From an uncultured Chlamydiae bacterium (GTDB lineage: Bacteria > Chlamydiota > Chlamydiia > Chlamydiales > SM23-39), in the NCBI GenBank assembly GCA_903889795.1, contig CAISYW010000060.1:1-13165 (forward strand): a DNA stretch of 13,165 nucleotides, written 5' to 3'. This document shows positions 1 to 5,774 of the stretch, piece by piece. Position 1 is the stretch's first letter. Every line of letters starts with the position of its first letter. The translations under genes were made by a program, and so were the position numbers. The notes beneath the pieces were generated by a model, which saw only the letters and a list, made by a program, of their open reading frames with translations, was not told the origin of the DNA and made no database searches.

Positions 1-2
1 CG

Positions 3-305
3 CCTGAATTTGATATGCTTAGCGTAAAATTGACGGCTTTTAATGTTGGAAAAATATTTAAAGTTTTGGTTTATCAAAAATTTGGACCTATGTTTTTGCA
101 AGGACATTCGATGTTACTTATGAAATCAAAAAACAATAAATTTGTTTTTTTTAACCCGAATGCTGGCTTGTATTGGACATTATCTCCGGATGGTTTACGA
201 AATTTATTGATCAGCTGCTGTTTCGGATATTCTAATTTATTGGTTTTAGACGGCGATAGATATTTTCTTAAACTCATCAGTCGCAATCTTTCGCTATTTC
301 CGTAG
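3..305 (+). CDS. 3' end of a possible C58/YopT-like cysteine peptidase (effector-like), truncated by window start
   Basis: The frame is open from the left edge of the window, so the visible 100 codons are only the C-terminus. I see GHSMLL followed about 17 residues later by FFNPNAGLYW. A His inside a hydrophobic GH-x-hydrophobic strand, followed by FF(D/N)PN-x-G, is how C58 (YopT/AvrPphB-type) and related papain-fold effector peptidases present their catalytic His and Asp/Asn. The catalytic Cys would lie upstream, outside the window. The segment is AT-rich compared with the operons downstream, which suits acquired DNA. If the assignment is right, the protein would be a secreted effector acting on host proteins. 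The family call rests on one short motif pair; other papain-like or bacteriocin-processing peptidases remain possible. Confidence 0.4.
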   Translation, partial: PEFDMLSVKLTAFNVGKIFKVLVYQKFGPMFLQGHSMLLMKSKNNKFVFFNPNAGLYWTLSPDGLRNLLISCCFGYSNLLVLDGDRYFLKLISRNLSLFP

Positions 306-342
306 ACGCCTTCTCGCAAATGACAAGCGAATCGGATCATTT

Positions 343-505
343 TACACTACTGTCGGCCTGAAGATTTGATTTTTGAGGGCGAGATTTTGCCCTCCAATGT
401 ATTGCGGTTATCGAAGCCAACTTGCAGCAAGTTAGCGAGATCAAGGATCATTGGAGCGCAAAAGATGTCGAAGAAAAATCAAATGTTCAGGCCGACAGCA
501 GTATA
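343..505. mobile_element. MITE-like palindromic element, copy A
   Basis: The left arm (345-385) and right arm (about 463-503) are reverse complements over roughly 40 bases. Both ends read inward as ACTGTCGGCCTGAA or its near match, then ATTTGATTTTT. The inner parts also pair (CCTCCAATG near 391 with CATTGGAG near 449), and the centre is the near-perfect palindrome AACTTGCAGCAAGTT (419-433). The whole unit can therefore fold into one long hairpin. TA dinucleotides lie just outside each end (343-344 and 504-505), as for Tc1/mariner- or IS630-type target duplication. A second copy sits at 10840-11004. No transposase is encoded, so the element would depend on one elsewhere. Confidence 0.85.
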
Positions 506-540
506 CCCACAGTACGATTCGCATTACATCTGCATCGAGA

Positions 541-659
541 TGAATGAAGGCAAGGTCAATGTGGGTGAACTGGACCGACCAAATGATCTTCCTCTGCGGT
601 ATCTGTTTCTGTGGTGGATATTTGCGCAAGAAATCCATAAAAAACAGGTATTTTCTTAG
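541..659 (+). pseudogene. Unrecognised short coding remnant after MITE copy A
   Basis: An open frame runs out of the MITE and continues to a TAG at 657-659. Past the element it contains a hydrophilic stretch (MNEGKVNVGELDRPNDLPL) followed by a hydrophobic WWIFAQEIHKK tail. There is an in-frame ATG at 541 but no convincing Shine-Dalgarno sequence. I do not recognise the family. It may be the 3' remainder of a gene disrupted by the palindromic element, or a chance frame. The amino-acid composition is protein-like, which is the only reason to keep it. Confidence 0.2.
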
Positions 660-673
660 TTTATAAATTGATT

Positions 674-702
674 TTGTTAGACTTTTTTTCCCAACGTAGA
701 TA
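674..702 (+). promoter_or_regulatory. Possible sigma70/sigma66-type promoter for the lipoprotein gene
   Basis: TTGTTA (674-679) and TAGATA (697-702) are separated by 17 bases and lie about 33 bases ahead of the start codon at 735. The boxes match the consensus well but not perfectly. No other gene reads into this spot on the + strand. Confidence 0.4.
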
Positions 703-734
703 ATTGGTAAATTATCTGCTTCTTTGGAGAAACT

Positions 735-1178
735 ATGAAAAGATTTTTAACATTAGGGATCGCAACCCTCAGCATGATCTTTGCTGGCTGCGAAACGAAA
801 ACAGGAACCGGAACTCTAGCTGGCGCAGGCCTGGGCGCTGTCGCTGGAGGAGCTATTGGCGGCGGCAAAGGAGCCTTGATTGGTGGAGCCGTGGGAGCTG
901 CTGCAGGGGGTCTCGTTGGAGCTTCCCTCGATGAGCAAGATCGCAAGGTAATGCAGAAGACCTCTCCCCGCACTGTGGACCGGATGGATCGGAGAGAACC
1001 CCTCACCGTTAATGATGTAATCAAGCTTTCTCAAGGGGGCGTTAGCGATGAGTCGATTATCCGCTATTTGCAACAGACCGGCAGCACCTATAACCTGAGC
1101 CAAGCACAGATTCGTCGTTTACAAGATGCGGGCGTCAGCCAAAGAGTTGTCAATTATATGGTTGACTCAAGTAGATAA
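735..1178 (+). CDS. Glycine-zipper lipoprotein
   Basis: This 147-aa protein begins with a lipoprotein signal peptide: MKRF, a hydrophobic core, then the lipobox FAGC with the acylated Cys at residue 19. Residues about 25-64 are an almost pure Gly/Ala segment with GxxxG spacing (GAVAGGAIGGG and GGAVGAAAGG), a glycine zipper of the kind seen in 17-kDa-antigen/SlyB-like outer-membrane lipoproteins, which can insert in or bridge membranes. Residues about 90-146 hold two similar helical units, each with a 'L...GVS' pattern (VIKLSQGGVSDESII and IRRLQDAGVSQRVV), common at the C-terminus of such proteins. A GGAGA ribosome site lies five bases before the ATG at 735. It is most likely a cell-envelope lipoprotein of structural or stress function; substrate and partners are unknown. 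It probably shares a transcript with the gene starting 64 bases downstream. Confidence 0.85.
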   Translation: MKRFLTLGIATLSMIFAGCETKTGTGTLAGAGLGAVAGGAIGGGKGALIGGAVGAAAGGLVGASLDEQDRKVMQKTSPRTVDRMDRREPLTVNDVIKLSQGGVSDESIIRYLQQTGSTYNLSQAQIRRLQDAGVSQRVVNYMVDSSR

Positions 1179-1242
1179 CTTCTTCTTTTGCAGAGAAGAC
1201 AATAACAGGCTATGCTGAGAGCGAACTTCGCTTCGGTACTCT

Positions 1243-2295
1243 ATGTCGACAGAGCAACTATTTGATCGTAAATATGATGATGTAGGCGATTCATATTTTC
1301 AGCAAAGCCTTCCCCAGGTTTATCGAGCCGTTCTTCAACAATTTCGCAGACTTACGGCATCGTTCGTCCTCTTCAATCTTCTCTACCTGGCAGTATTTGC
1401 GGCCGAGCTTTTTTTCTTTATTATCTTTCTTCCATTTTTGATTCAATCAACCTGGCTCGCCATTTCATTGAGCGGTCTATTTTTGACCATCTTTTCGTAT
1501 TTTGTTCTGCAATTTTATTTCTCTGCGAAAAAGACCGAACAGTTGATCCAGCTCAAAGAGCAGTTTATCTCCTCTTGCCGCCAACTGACAGGCAGCGCAG
1601 AAAAAGGAGCATTGCACCATCTTTCGATTGCCGCTGCGCTGACAAAGCTCACCTCCCATCTTGAAGACTTTGAGTGGCAACTTTACCAACTTCCTCGCTT
1701 TCTTCAGTCTTTGAACCGTCCTCTTGCCTCTTTCTCTGCCCTTTGCCACTGGCAAGATGTTTTTCGCTTTAAACAACTGCTTTTTTACGCTGCAATCGAT
1801 GAGCATATGAGCCAGATTCACACAACTCCAACCGATCTCGAGGCGCATGCTTCATTGGCCAACACTTATCTGACTCTTTCGAAACTTTTTATTGAGCCCA
1901 AACGATCTCCCAATCCCAGTGCGTTTCGCAAAAAGAAAACCTCTTTCGAAGCACATTTTCGCATGATTGCAAAGCTCGCAATGAATGAGTTCCAAATCCT
2001 CAATCATTACGCCCCGAATGATCCCTGGGTTCACGAGCAGCTCTCCTACGGATATCGAGACCTGTCTATGCCGGAAGAGGAAGTCAAAGAAATTGAAACC
2101 CTTCTCCAATTACGGCCTCAAAATCAAGAGCTTTTGCTGCGACTGGGTAAGATCTATTTTGAGCAGGGCTCAAATGCCCAAGGTCTTAAAATTTACGAAG
2201 GGCTTAAAAAGGCAAACCATCCCAACGCAGAAGAGTTAATCGCTATTTATGGCAAATTAGCCGCCTCGCTTCCCGCGATCAACCCCGCTAACTAA
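1243..2295 (+). CDS. Two-TM membrane protein with TPR-like C-terminus
   Basis: This 350-aa protein has a hydrophilic N-terminal 35 residues, two long hydrophobic helices (about residues 39-66 and 70-94) forming a hairpin in the inner membrane, then a soluble helical region. Residues about 255-340 look like tetratricopeptide helices (DPWVHEQLSYGYRDL, then NQELLLRLGKIYFEQGSNAQGLKIYEGL). With two TM helices and no signal peptide, both ends should face the cytoplasm, so the TPR part could recruit a partner there. An in-frame TGA at 1216-1218 with no ATG before 1243 fixes the start. There is no clear Shine-Dalgarno sequence; the small palindrome AGCGAACTTCGCT (1220-1232) sits just ahead. It is probably co-transcribed with the upstream lipoprotein. 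I do not recognise a named family. Confidence 0.8.
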   Translation: MSTEQLFDRKYDDVGDSYFQQSLPQVYRAVLQQFRRLTASFVLFNLLYLAVFAAELFFFIIFLPFLIQSTWLAISLSGLFLTIFSYFVLQFYFSAKKTEQLIQLKEQFISSCRQLTGSAEKGALHHLSIAAALTKLTSHLEDFEWQLYQLPRFLQSLNRPLASFSALCHWQDVFRFKQLLFYAAIDEHMSQIHTTPTDLEAHASLANTYLTLSKLFIEPKRSPNPSAFRKKKTSFEAHFRMIAKLAMNEFQILNHYAPNDPWVHEQLSYGYRDLSMPEEEVKEIETLLQLRPQNQELLLRLGKIYFEQGSNAQGLKIYEGLKKANHPNAEELIAIYGKLAASLPAINPAN

Positions 2296-2300
2296 GGAGA

Positions 2301-2457
2301 TGTCAAATAATAAGTTGAAGTGTTAAAAGGTCTTAGACTGGTTCAGGTTTCGCGTGTTCTTGCGCAGAAGATATTCTTGTTTAATATCTTCAAGAAAGAA
2401 CATACGAAAAATGATCCGGTATAATGGCCTTGTAATGCTTTAACTTATTGTTTAACA
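2301..2457. repeat. 157-bp imperfect palindrome, MITE-like, unrelated to copies A and B
   Basis: Nearly the whole gap between two genes is one inverted repeat. The left arm from TGTCAAATAATAAGTTGAAG (2301-2320) pairs with the right arm ending CTTTAACTTATTGTTTAACA (2438-2457). The match continues inward through GG-x-TCA...TTTCG..TGTTCTT on both arms to a nine-base perfect stem, GAAGATATT (2367-2375) with AATATCTTC (2383-2391), around a seven-base loop. Mismatches are scattered, as in an ageing element. There is no coding capacity and no resemblance to the TACTGCTGTCGG ends of the other palindromes. It could be a MITE or a large RNA hairpin in the leader of the kinase gene that begins 15 bases later. 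Confidence 0.75.
2420..2425 (+). promoter_or_regulatory. Possible -10 box for the first kinase gene
   Basis: A perfect TATAAT lies inside the right arm of the 2301-2457 palindrome, 46 bases ahead of the start codon at 2472. The hexamer 17 bases upstream (AGAACA) matches the -35 consensus only in its last three bases, so support is weak. If used, transcription of the kinase would start from DNA supplied by the palindromic element. Confidence 0.3.
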
Positions 2458-2471
2458 ACTCCTAAGATGCT

Positions 2472-3398
2472 ATGCTCTTCATTTTATTTTTTCTCAGTTT
2501 TGTCCATAGTCTTTTTGCAAATAATCACACAGAAAAAATTCGTGAATTATTTGAACAAAAATTTTCAACCCATTCAATTACGATCGACAAGCTCGGCCTG
2601 GGGCTGACCAATCAAAACTTTCGAGTTGAAACCAACGGACAAACCTATTTTGTAAGAATGGGTACGAACCATTCTTCGCAGCTCTGTATATCGCGCGAAC
2701 TCGAACAACAATTTTACAAGATGGAGCAGGAATTAGGTCTCGCACCGGCACTTCTCTATTGCGAACCCGACCGTGGTATTCTCATTACTCCATTTATTTT
2801 TCATGCTGATAACTATGGAAAAATGAATGGCCGCTGGACCGGCAATCCTCTTGAGGTAATTCCGCGCTGTATCGAAGTCATGAAACGAATTCATTCGATT
2901 CAAGCGCCTCCCTCGCTAGAGATCCCTCATCCTTTTCGAGTGATGAATTACTATAACCAGATCGCCTGCAAACTGGGCATCCATTTCCCCAAAGATGTTG
3001 AAGATGCGATCGTCATAGCCAAAAATCTCGATATTTCCTTTGGGCCAAGGGTGCTTTGCCACCATGATTTTTTTTGGGGCAATCTGCTTTTCGATGGAAA
3101 CAAATTATGGGTGATCGACTGGGAATATGCAGATTGGGATGATCCCTTCTTTGATTTGGCAGGCTTTTGCACCGAACAGAATTTTAATGATGCGGAACAG
3201 GACATGGCACTACAAGAATATCTTCCCAACTATCAAATGGCTGACAAAATCAAGCTCAATAAAATGTGTATGCTCTACGCATTAAAATGGGCCATGTGGT
3301 CCTGGATCCGAATGGAGCTGGAACCGGAGATGCGCGCGGACATCGAACCGCTTGCAAAAAATTACATGGCCGCATTTTGGCGCTTTGCGTCCCGTTAA
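2472..3398 (+). CDS. Choline/ethanolamine kinase-like (LicA-type) phosphotransferase with N-terminal signal peptide
   Basis: The 308-aa protein has the choline-kinase fold signatures in order: LGLTNQNFRV and YFVRMGTN (residues about 43-65, nucleotide-binding lobe), LCHHDFFWGN (195-204, Brenner motif with Asp199 and Asn204) and VIDWEYADWDDPFFDLAGF (214-232, metal-binding Asp216/Glu218). All expected catalytic residues are present, so it should transfer phosphate from ATP to an amino alcohol such as choline. The odd part is the N-terminus: MLFILFFLSFVHSLFA is a hydrophobic export-type segment, and an in-frame TAA at 2463-2465 leaves no room for another start. The next in-frame Met, about residue 63, would delete conserved sequence. 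The Shine-Dalgarno sequence is weak or absent. Paralogous with the gene at 4683-5630. The exact substrate is not visible; other small-molecule kinases of the APH/CHK clan are possible. Confidence 0.85.
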   Translation: MLFILFFLSFVHSLFANNHTEKIRELFEQKFSTHSITIDKLGLGLTNQNFRVETNGQTYFVRMGTNHSSQLCISRELEQQFYKMEQELGLAPALLYCEPDRGILITPFIFHADNYGKMNGRWTGNPLEVIPRCIEVMKRIHSIQAPPSLEIPHPFRVMNYYNQIACKLGIHFPKDVEDAIVIAKNLDISFGPRVLCHHDFFWGNLLFDGNKLWVIDWEYADWDDPFFDLAGFCTEQNFNDAEQDMALQEYLPNYQMADKIKLNKMCMLYALKWAMWSWIRMELEPEMRADIEPLAKNYMAAFWRFASR

Positions 3399-3409
3399 AC
3401 TAGGCTAGA

Positions 3410-4345
3410 TTACCACCCCAGCGCAGCGAGAAGGGCCTTCCAATCGATTGTACCGACCAACAGCCCCAAAGCACAAACTTGACATGCCTTCCAGTTAACG
3501 CGCTCCTGATAGAGCCTTTGTCCCCAGAAATTACAAATCACGATAATCGCGACAGAAAATATGGGGAAAATCACAATGTTTTCTAAAGAGCTGGCCACTT
3601 CCGTTGCCCAAATCAAAAAGAAAGTGCTGATACTATTGGCGCCGCCGCCGATAAAACCATAAAAACACTCCGCCCCTTTCGGCTTTCTTCTTTCCGAAGC
3701 GAAGAGATAAACACAGACCTGAACCGCTGCCGCCGCAAAATAGATAAAAGGCATAAACCACTGACTTGCCATCTGTCTTGAACTAAAAATGGAACCAAGA
3801 TCATCAGGTGAGGGCCAATTCAGTACCAAAGCGCGCCATTGCATCACAACTAAAAAGATCAAATGACAAGTGAAAGTAAGTGTCGCAAAGAGCAGCCAAG
3901 ACCTCTTGTCTTTCAGCCCCTCAAGACCACGGCCGGCCCAAAAAAGACCTGCGAGAACCAAAACAGAACCCAGTGCATGCCACGGAGTGTAGATATATCC
4001 AAAAGCAGCCCCAAAAAGCGTTGCCATGGCGACAGCCGGCATCACGGTGGAAGCGTTCAAAATGGCAAATGTTAAGCCGGGAGGCCCCTGCTCGAGGGCG
4101 CGGCCCAAAGTCAAAAACATTAACCCAAGAACCAACCCGGCTCCCAACCCAAGAAAAGCAATACCGCCATTGAGAGCAAATTCTTGCGTCCGTATCGGTC
4201 CGATCAATAGAGCCACCATGGTAGCAAAGGATAGCTGAATCATCAAATAGACCTGGCTGGTACCCCCGCTATCGATACTCCTGCGCATACAAAAATTCGA
4301 AAGGGATGCAAAACAACCTGCGACCAACACCAACAAAATACCCAT
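3410..4345 (-). CDS. DMT (EamA-like) family transporter
   Basis: The 311-aa product is almost entirely hydrophobic, with about ten predicted helices in two halves, the normal layout and length of the drug/metabolite transporter superfamily. LGRALEQGPPGLTFAILNAST (about residues 81-101) looks like the conserved end-of-TM3/TM4 region of EamA-type proteins. It would be an inner-membrane permease for a small metabolite. The start at 4345 is well supported by TTTTTTGGAGGG four bases ahead of the ATG. It converges on the first kinase gene with only 11 bases between stop codons and is divergent from the second kinase. Because LicB choline permeases belong to this superfamily and pair with LicA kinases, choline or a related amino alcohol is a reasonable but unproven substrate. 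Confidence 0.8.
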   Translation of the reverse strand: MGILLVLVAGCFASLSNFCMRRSIDSGGTSQVYLMIQLSFATMVALLIGPIRTQEFALNGGIAFLGLGAGLVLGLMFLTLGRALEQGPPGLTFAILNASTVMPAVAMATLFGAAFGYIYTPWHALGSVLVLAGLFWAGRGLEGLKDKRSWLLFATLTFTCHLIFLVVMQWRALVLNWPSPDDLGSIFSSRQMASQWFMPFIYFAAAAVQVCVYLFASERRKPKGAECFYGFIGGGANSISTFFLIWATEVASSLENIVIFPIFSVAIIVICNFWGQRLYQERVNWKACQVCALGLLVGTIDWKALLAALGW

Positions 4346-4391
4346 TCAGCCCTCCAAAAAATTAAGCGGCCAGCTCCAAACTGAACGCATT

Positions 4392-4518
4392 GCTTGCCTT
4401 GAGTGCCACTCCTTTAGGGGTGGGTCAAGGCAAGCTATATGATAACGCGGTAAGCGGCGATAGCCGCACCGCATCCTTAAGCGGCAGAAGAACTCCTCCT
4501 TTCAAGGAGGAGTTCTTC
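4392..4518. repeat. Cluster of three strong hairpins in the intergenic region
   Basis: Three stem-loops follow one another between the divergent transporter and kinase genes. Hairpin 1 (4392-4435) has an 11-base perfect outer stem, GCTTGCCTTGA with TCAAGGCAAGC, and an inner CCACTCC/GGGGTGG stem. Hairpin 2 (4447-4472) is GCGGT-AA-GCGGC-GATA-GCCGC-ACCGC. Hairpin 3 (4487-4518) has a perfect 15-base stem, GAAGAACTCCTCCTT with AAGGAGGAGTTCTTC, around two central bases. None has a T-run after it on the + strand, so none is a classic intrinsic terminator for that strand. The rest of 4346-4682 holds no gene I can support. Confidence 0.7.
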
Positions 4519-4623
4519 ACTATTCAGCTCCAGCCGGTTTTTAAAACATTAGCCCACATGCGATATTGGAGCAACTCGAGAGCTTTCGTGGCAGCCCAAA
4601 ACCGATTTTTGAGATAAGTTCGG

Positions 4624-4629
4624 TATAAA
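4624..4629 (+). promoter_or_regulatory. Possible -10 box for the second kinase gene
   Basis: TATAAA within TTCGGTATAAAATG lies 54 bases before the ATG at 4683. No good -35 hexamer is seen at the usual spacing. The local context GGTATAA resembles that of the TATAAT ahead of the first kinase, which is the main reason to mention it. Confidence 0.25.
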
Positions 4630-4682
4630 ATGTCGATGAGGCATTCACACTTCATTTCTTGCAAAGAATCACCCGTTAGAAA

Positions 4683-5630
4683 ATGATCACCCCCTTTTTT
4701 AGGTGTTTTATGATCATTCTTCTATCGATTTTCGGATTCCTTCAACCGCTCCGGCCAAATAATTTCGAGGTTCTGGAGCTGTTTAATCAAAAGCTCAAAC
4801 TGGATCCCGAGGCCATTGAAGGCTTGAATTTCGGTTTGACCAATCAGAATTTTCGAGTCGCAGTCGACGGGCAATTCTATTTCATCCGAATCGGAACGAA
4901 CCTTCCCGATCTTCTTTGTATCGAACGGGACTCCGAGGAAAAGTTTTACAAAATCGCCCAAGAGTTATCCCTTACTCCGGATCTTCTCTATTGCGATATC
5001 AATCGAGGGATCATAATCACACCTTTTGTTCAGGCAGCAAAATTTGGGAAAATCATGGGAAACTGGACGGGAGAGCCAAAAGAGGTTATTGCTTGCATCG
5101 TCAAAACCCTAAAACGCATTCACTCTTTTAAAGCCCCCGACTCCGATCTCATTCCATATCCTCTTCGCATTCTCGATAGCTACTACCGGATTGGCAAAGA
5201 ACTTGGCGCCAATTTTCCCGCGGAATTATCGCAAGCCGTAGTTTTAGCCAAGAGTCTCGATATTCCGTTTGGCGAAAGAGTTCTTTGCCACCATGATCTT
5301 TTTTGGACTAACGTGCTTTATGATGGAAATAAAGTGTGGGTGGTCGACTGGGAATATGCGGACTGGGACGATCCTCTATACGATCTGGCGGGTTTTTGCA
5401 TCAAACAGGGACTCAATGCTGCGGAGCGGGAAATAGCCCTTGAGGAATATATTCCCGGATTTCAAAACAACGATCGAATTAAATTCGATAAAATGTGCCG
5501 GCTCTGCGCTCTCAACACTTCCATGTGGTGTTTCATTCAAAAAAAAATTCATCCTGATTCAGAAATCGATATTGAGGCAATTGGCAAAAAACATTTAACT
5601 GCTTTTTGGCAGCTCGCATCTCCAATGTAA
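4683..5630 (+). CDS. Second choline/ethanolamine kinase-like phosphotransferase with N-terminal signal/anchor
   Basis: This 315-aa protein is plainly a paralogue of the 2472-3398 product and aligns along its whole length: GLTNQNFRV (51-59), YFIRIGTN, LCHHDLFWTN (201-210, Asp205 and Asn210) and VVDWEYADWDDPLYDLAGF (Asp222/Glu224). The catalytic residues are intact in both copies. The N-terminus again carries a hydrophobic stretch (FMIILLSIFGFLQPL, residues about 9-23) before the kinase domain; an in-frame TAG at 4677-4679 fixes the start at 4683 or at the internal Met10. There is no Shine-Dalgarno match (GTTAGAAAATG). The C-terminal third differs most from its paralogue, so the substrates may differ. 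It is followed by a gap of about 145 bases before the next operon. Confidence 0.85.
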   Translation: MITPFFRCFMIILLSIFGFLQPLRPNNFEVLELFNQKLKLDPEAIEGLNFGLTNQNFRVAVDGQFYFIRIGTNLPDLLCIERDSEEKFYKIAQELSLTPDLLYCDINRGIIITPFVQAAKFGKIMGNWTGEPKEVIACIVKTLKRIHSFKAPDSDLIPYPLRILDSYYRIGKELGANFPAELSQAVVLAKSLDIPFGERVLCHHDLFWTNVLYDGNKVWVVDWEYADWDDPLYDLAGFCIKQGLNAAEREIALEEYIPGFQNNDRIKFDKMCRLCALNTSMWCFIQKKIHPDSEIDIEAIGKKHLTAFWQLASPM

Positions 5631-5720
5631 CGAGCCATTGCCGCCGTGAATTTCAGATTCGATTTGAGATATTTTCGAAAATCGACCAAAAAAATCTCTA
5701 AAAGCGACAGAAGAATCTTT

Positions 5721-5753
5721 TTGATACACTCCCTAATCTCCCACTCGTATAAT
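5721..5753 (+). promoter_or_regulatory. Possible promoter of the TPR-VWA-rsmD operon
   Basis: A perfect TATAAT (5748-5753) lies 21 bases before the chosen start at 5775. TTGATA (5721-5726) is a good -35 match but at a long 21-base spacing, so the pair is not ideal. The 12-base perfect palindrome ATTTTCGAAAAT (5671-5682) lies further upstream and could bind a dimeric regulator. With this -10 the leader would be very short. Confidence 0.35.
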
Positions 5754-5774
5754 CGCATTAGGAGAGGTGGTTCT

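Noticed and set aside
366..659. A 97-aa open frame with its ATG inside MITE copy A
   Set aside because: The first half is the palindromic element itself, which occurs again at 10840-11004 without this frame. Only the part after the element was kept, at low confidence.
704..934. A 76-aa frame rich in Trp, Arg and Ser overlapping the lipoprotein gene
   Set aside because: It is the out-of-frame shadow of the glycine-rich codons of the real gene at 735-1178.
1176..1200. Stem CTTCT...AGAAG just after the lipoprotein stop, as a terminator
   Set aside because: The stem is short, it has no T-run after it, and the next gene starts 64 bases on in the same direction.
3863..4238. Overlapping + strand frames antisense to the DMT transporter
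   Set aside because: They have no ribosome sites and low-complexity composition. The minus-strand membrane protein explains the coding signal.
4390..4617. A 75-aa + strand frame across the hairpin cluster
   Set aside because: No ribosome site, its sequence is dictated by the three inverted repeats, and I recognise no family. It is probably a chance frame.
5646..5774. An upstream start that would make the TPR protein 940 aa
   Set aside because: It has no ribosome site and would put 43 basic residues ahead of a clear signal peptide. The ATG at 5775 has AGGAGAGG at ideal distance.
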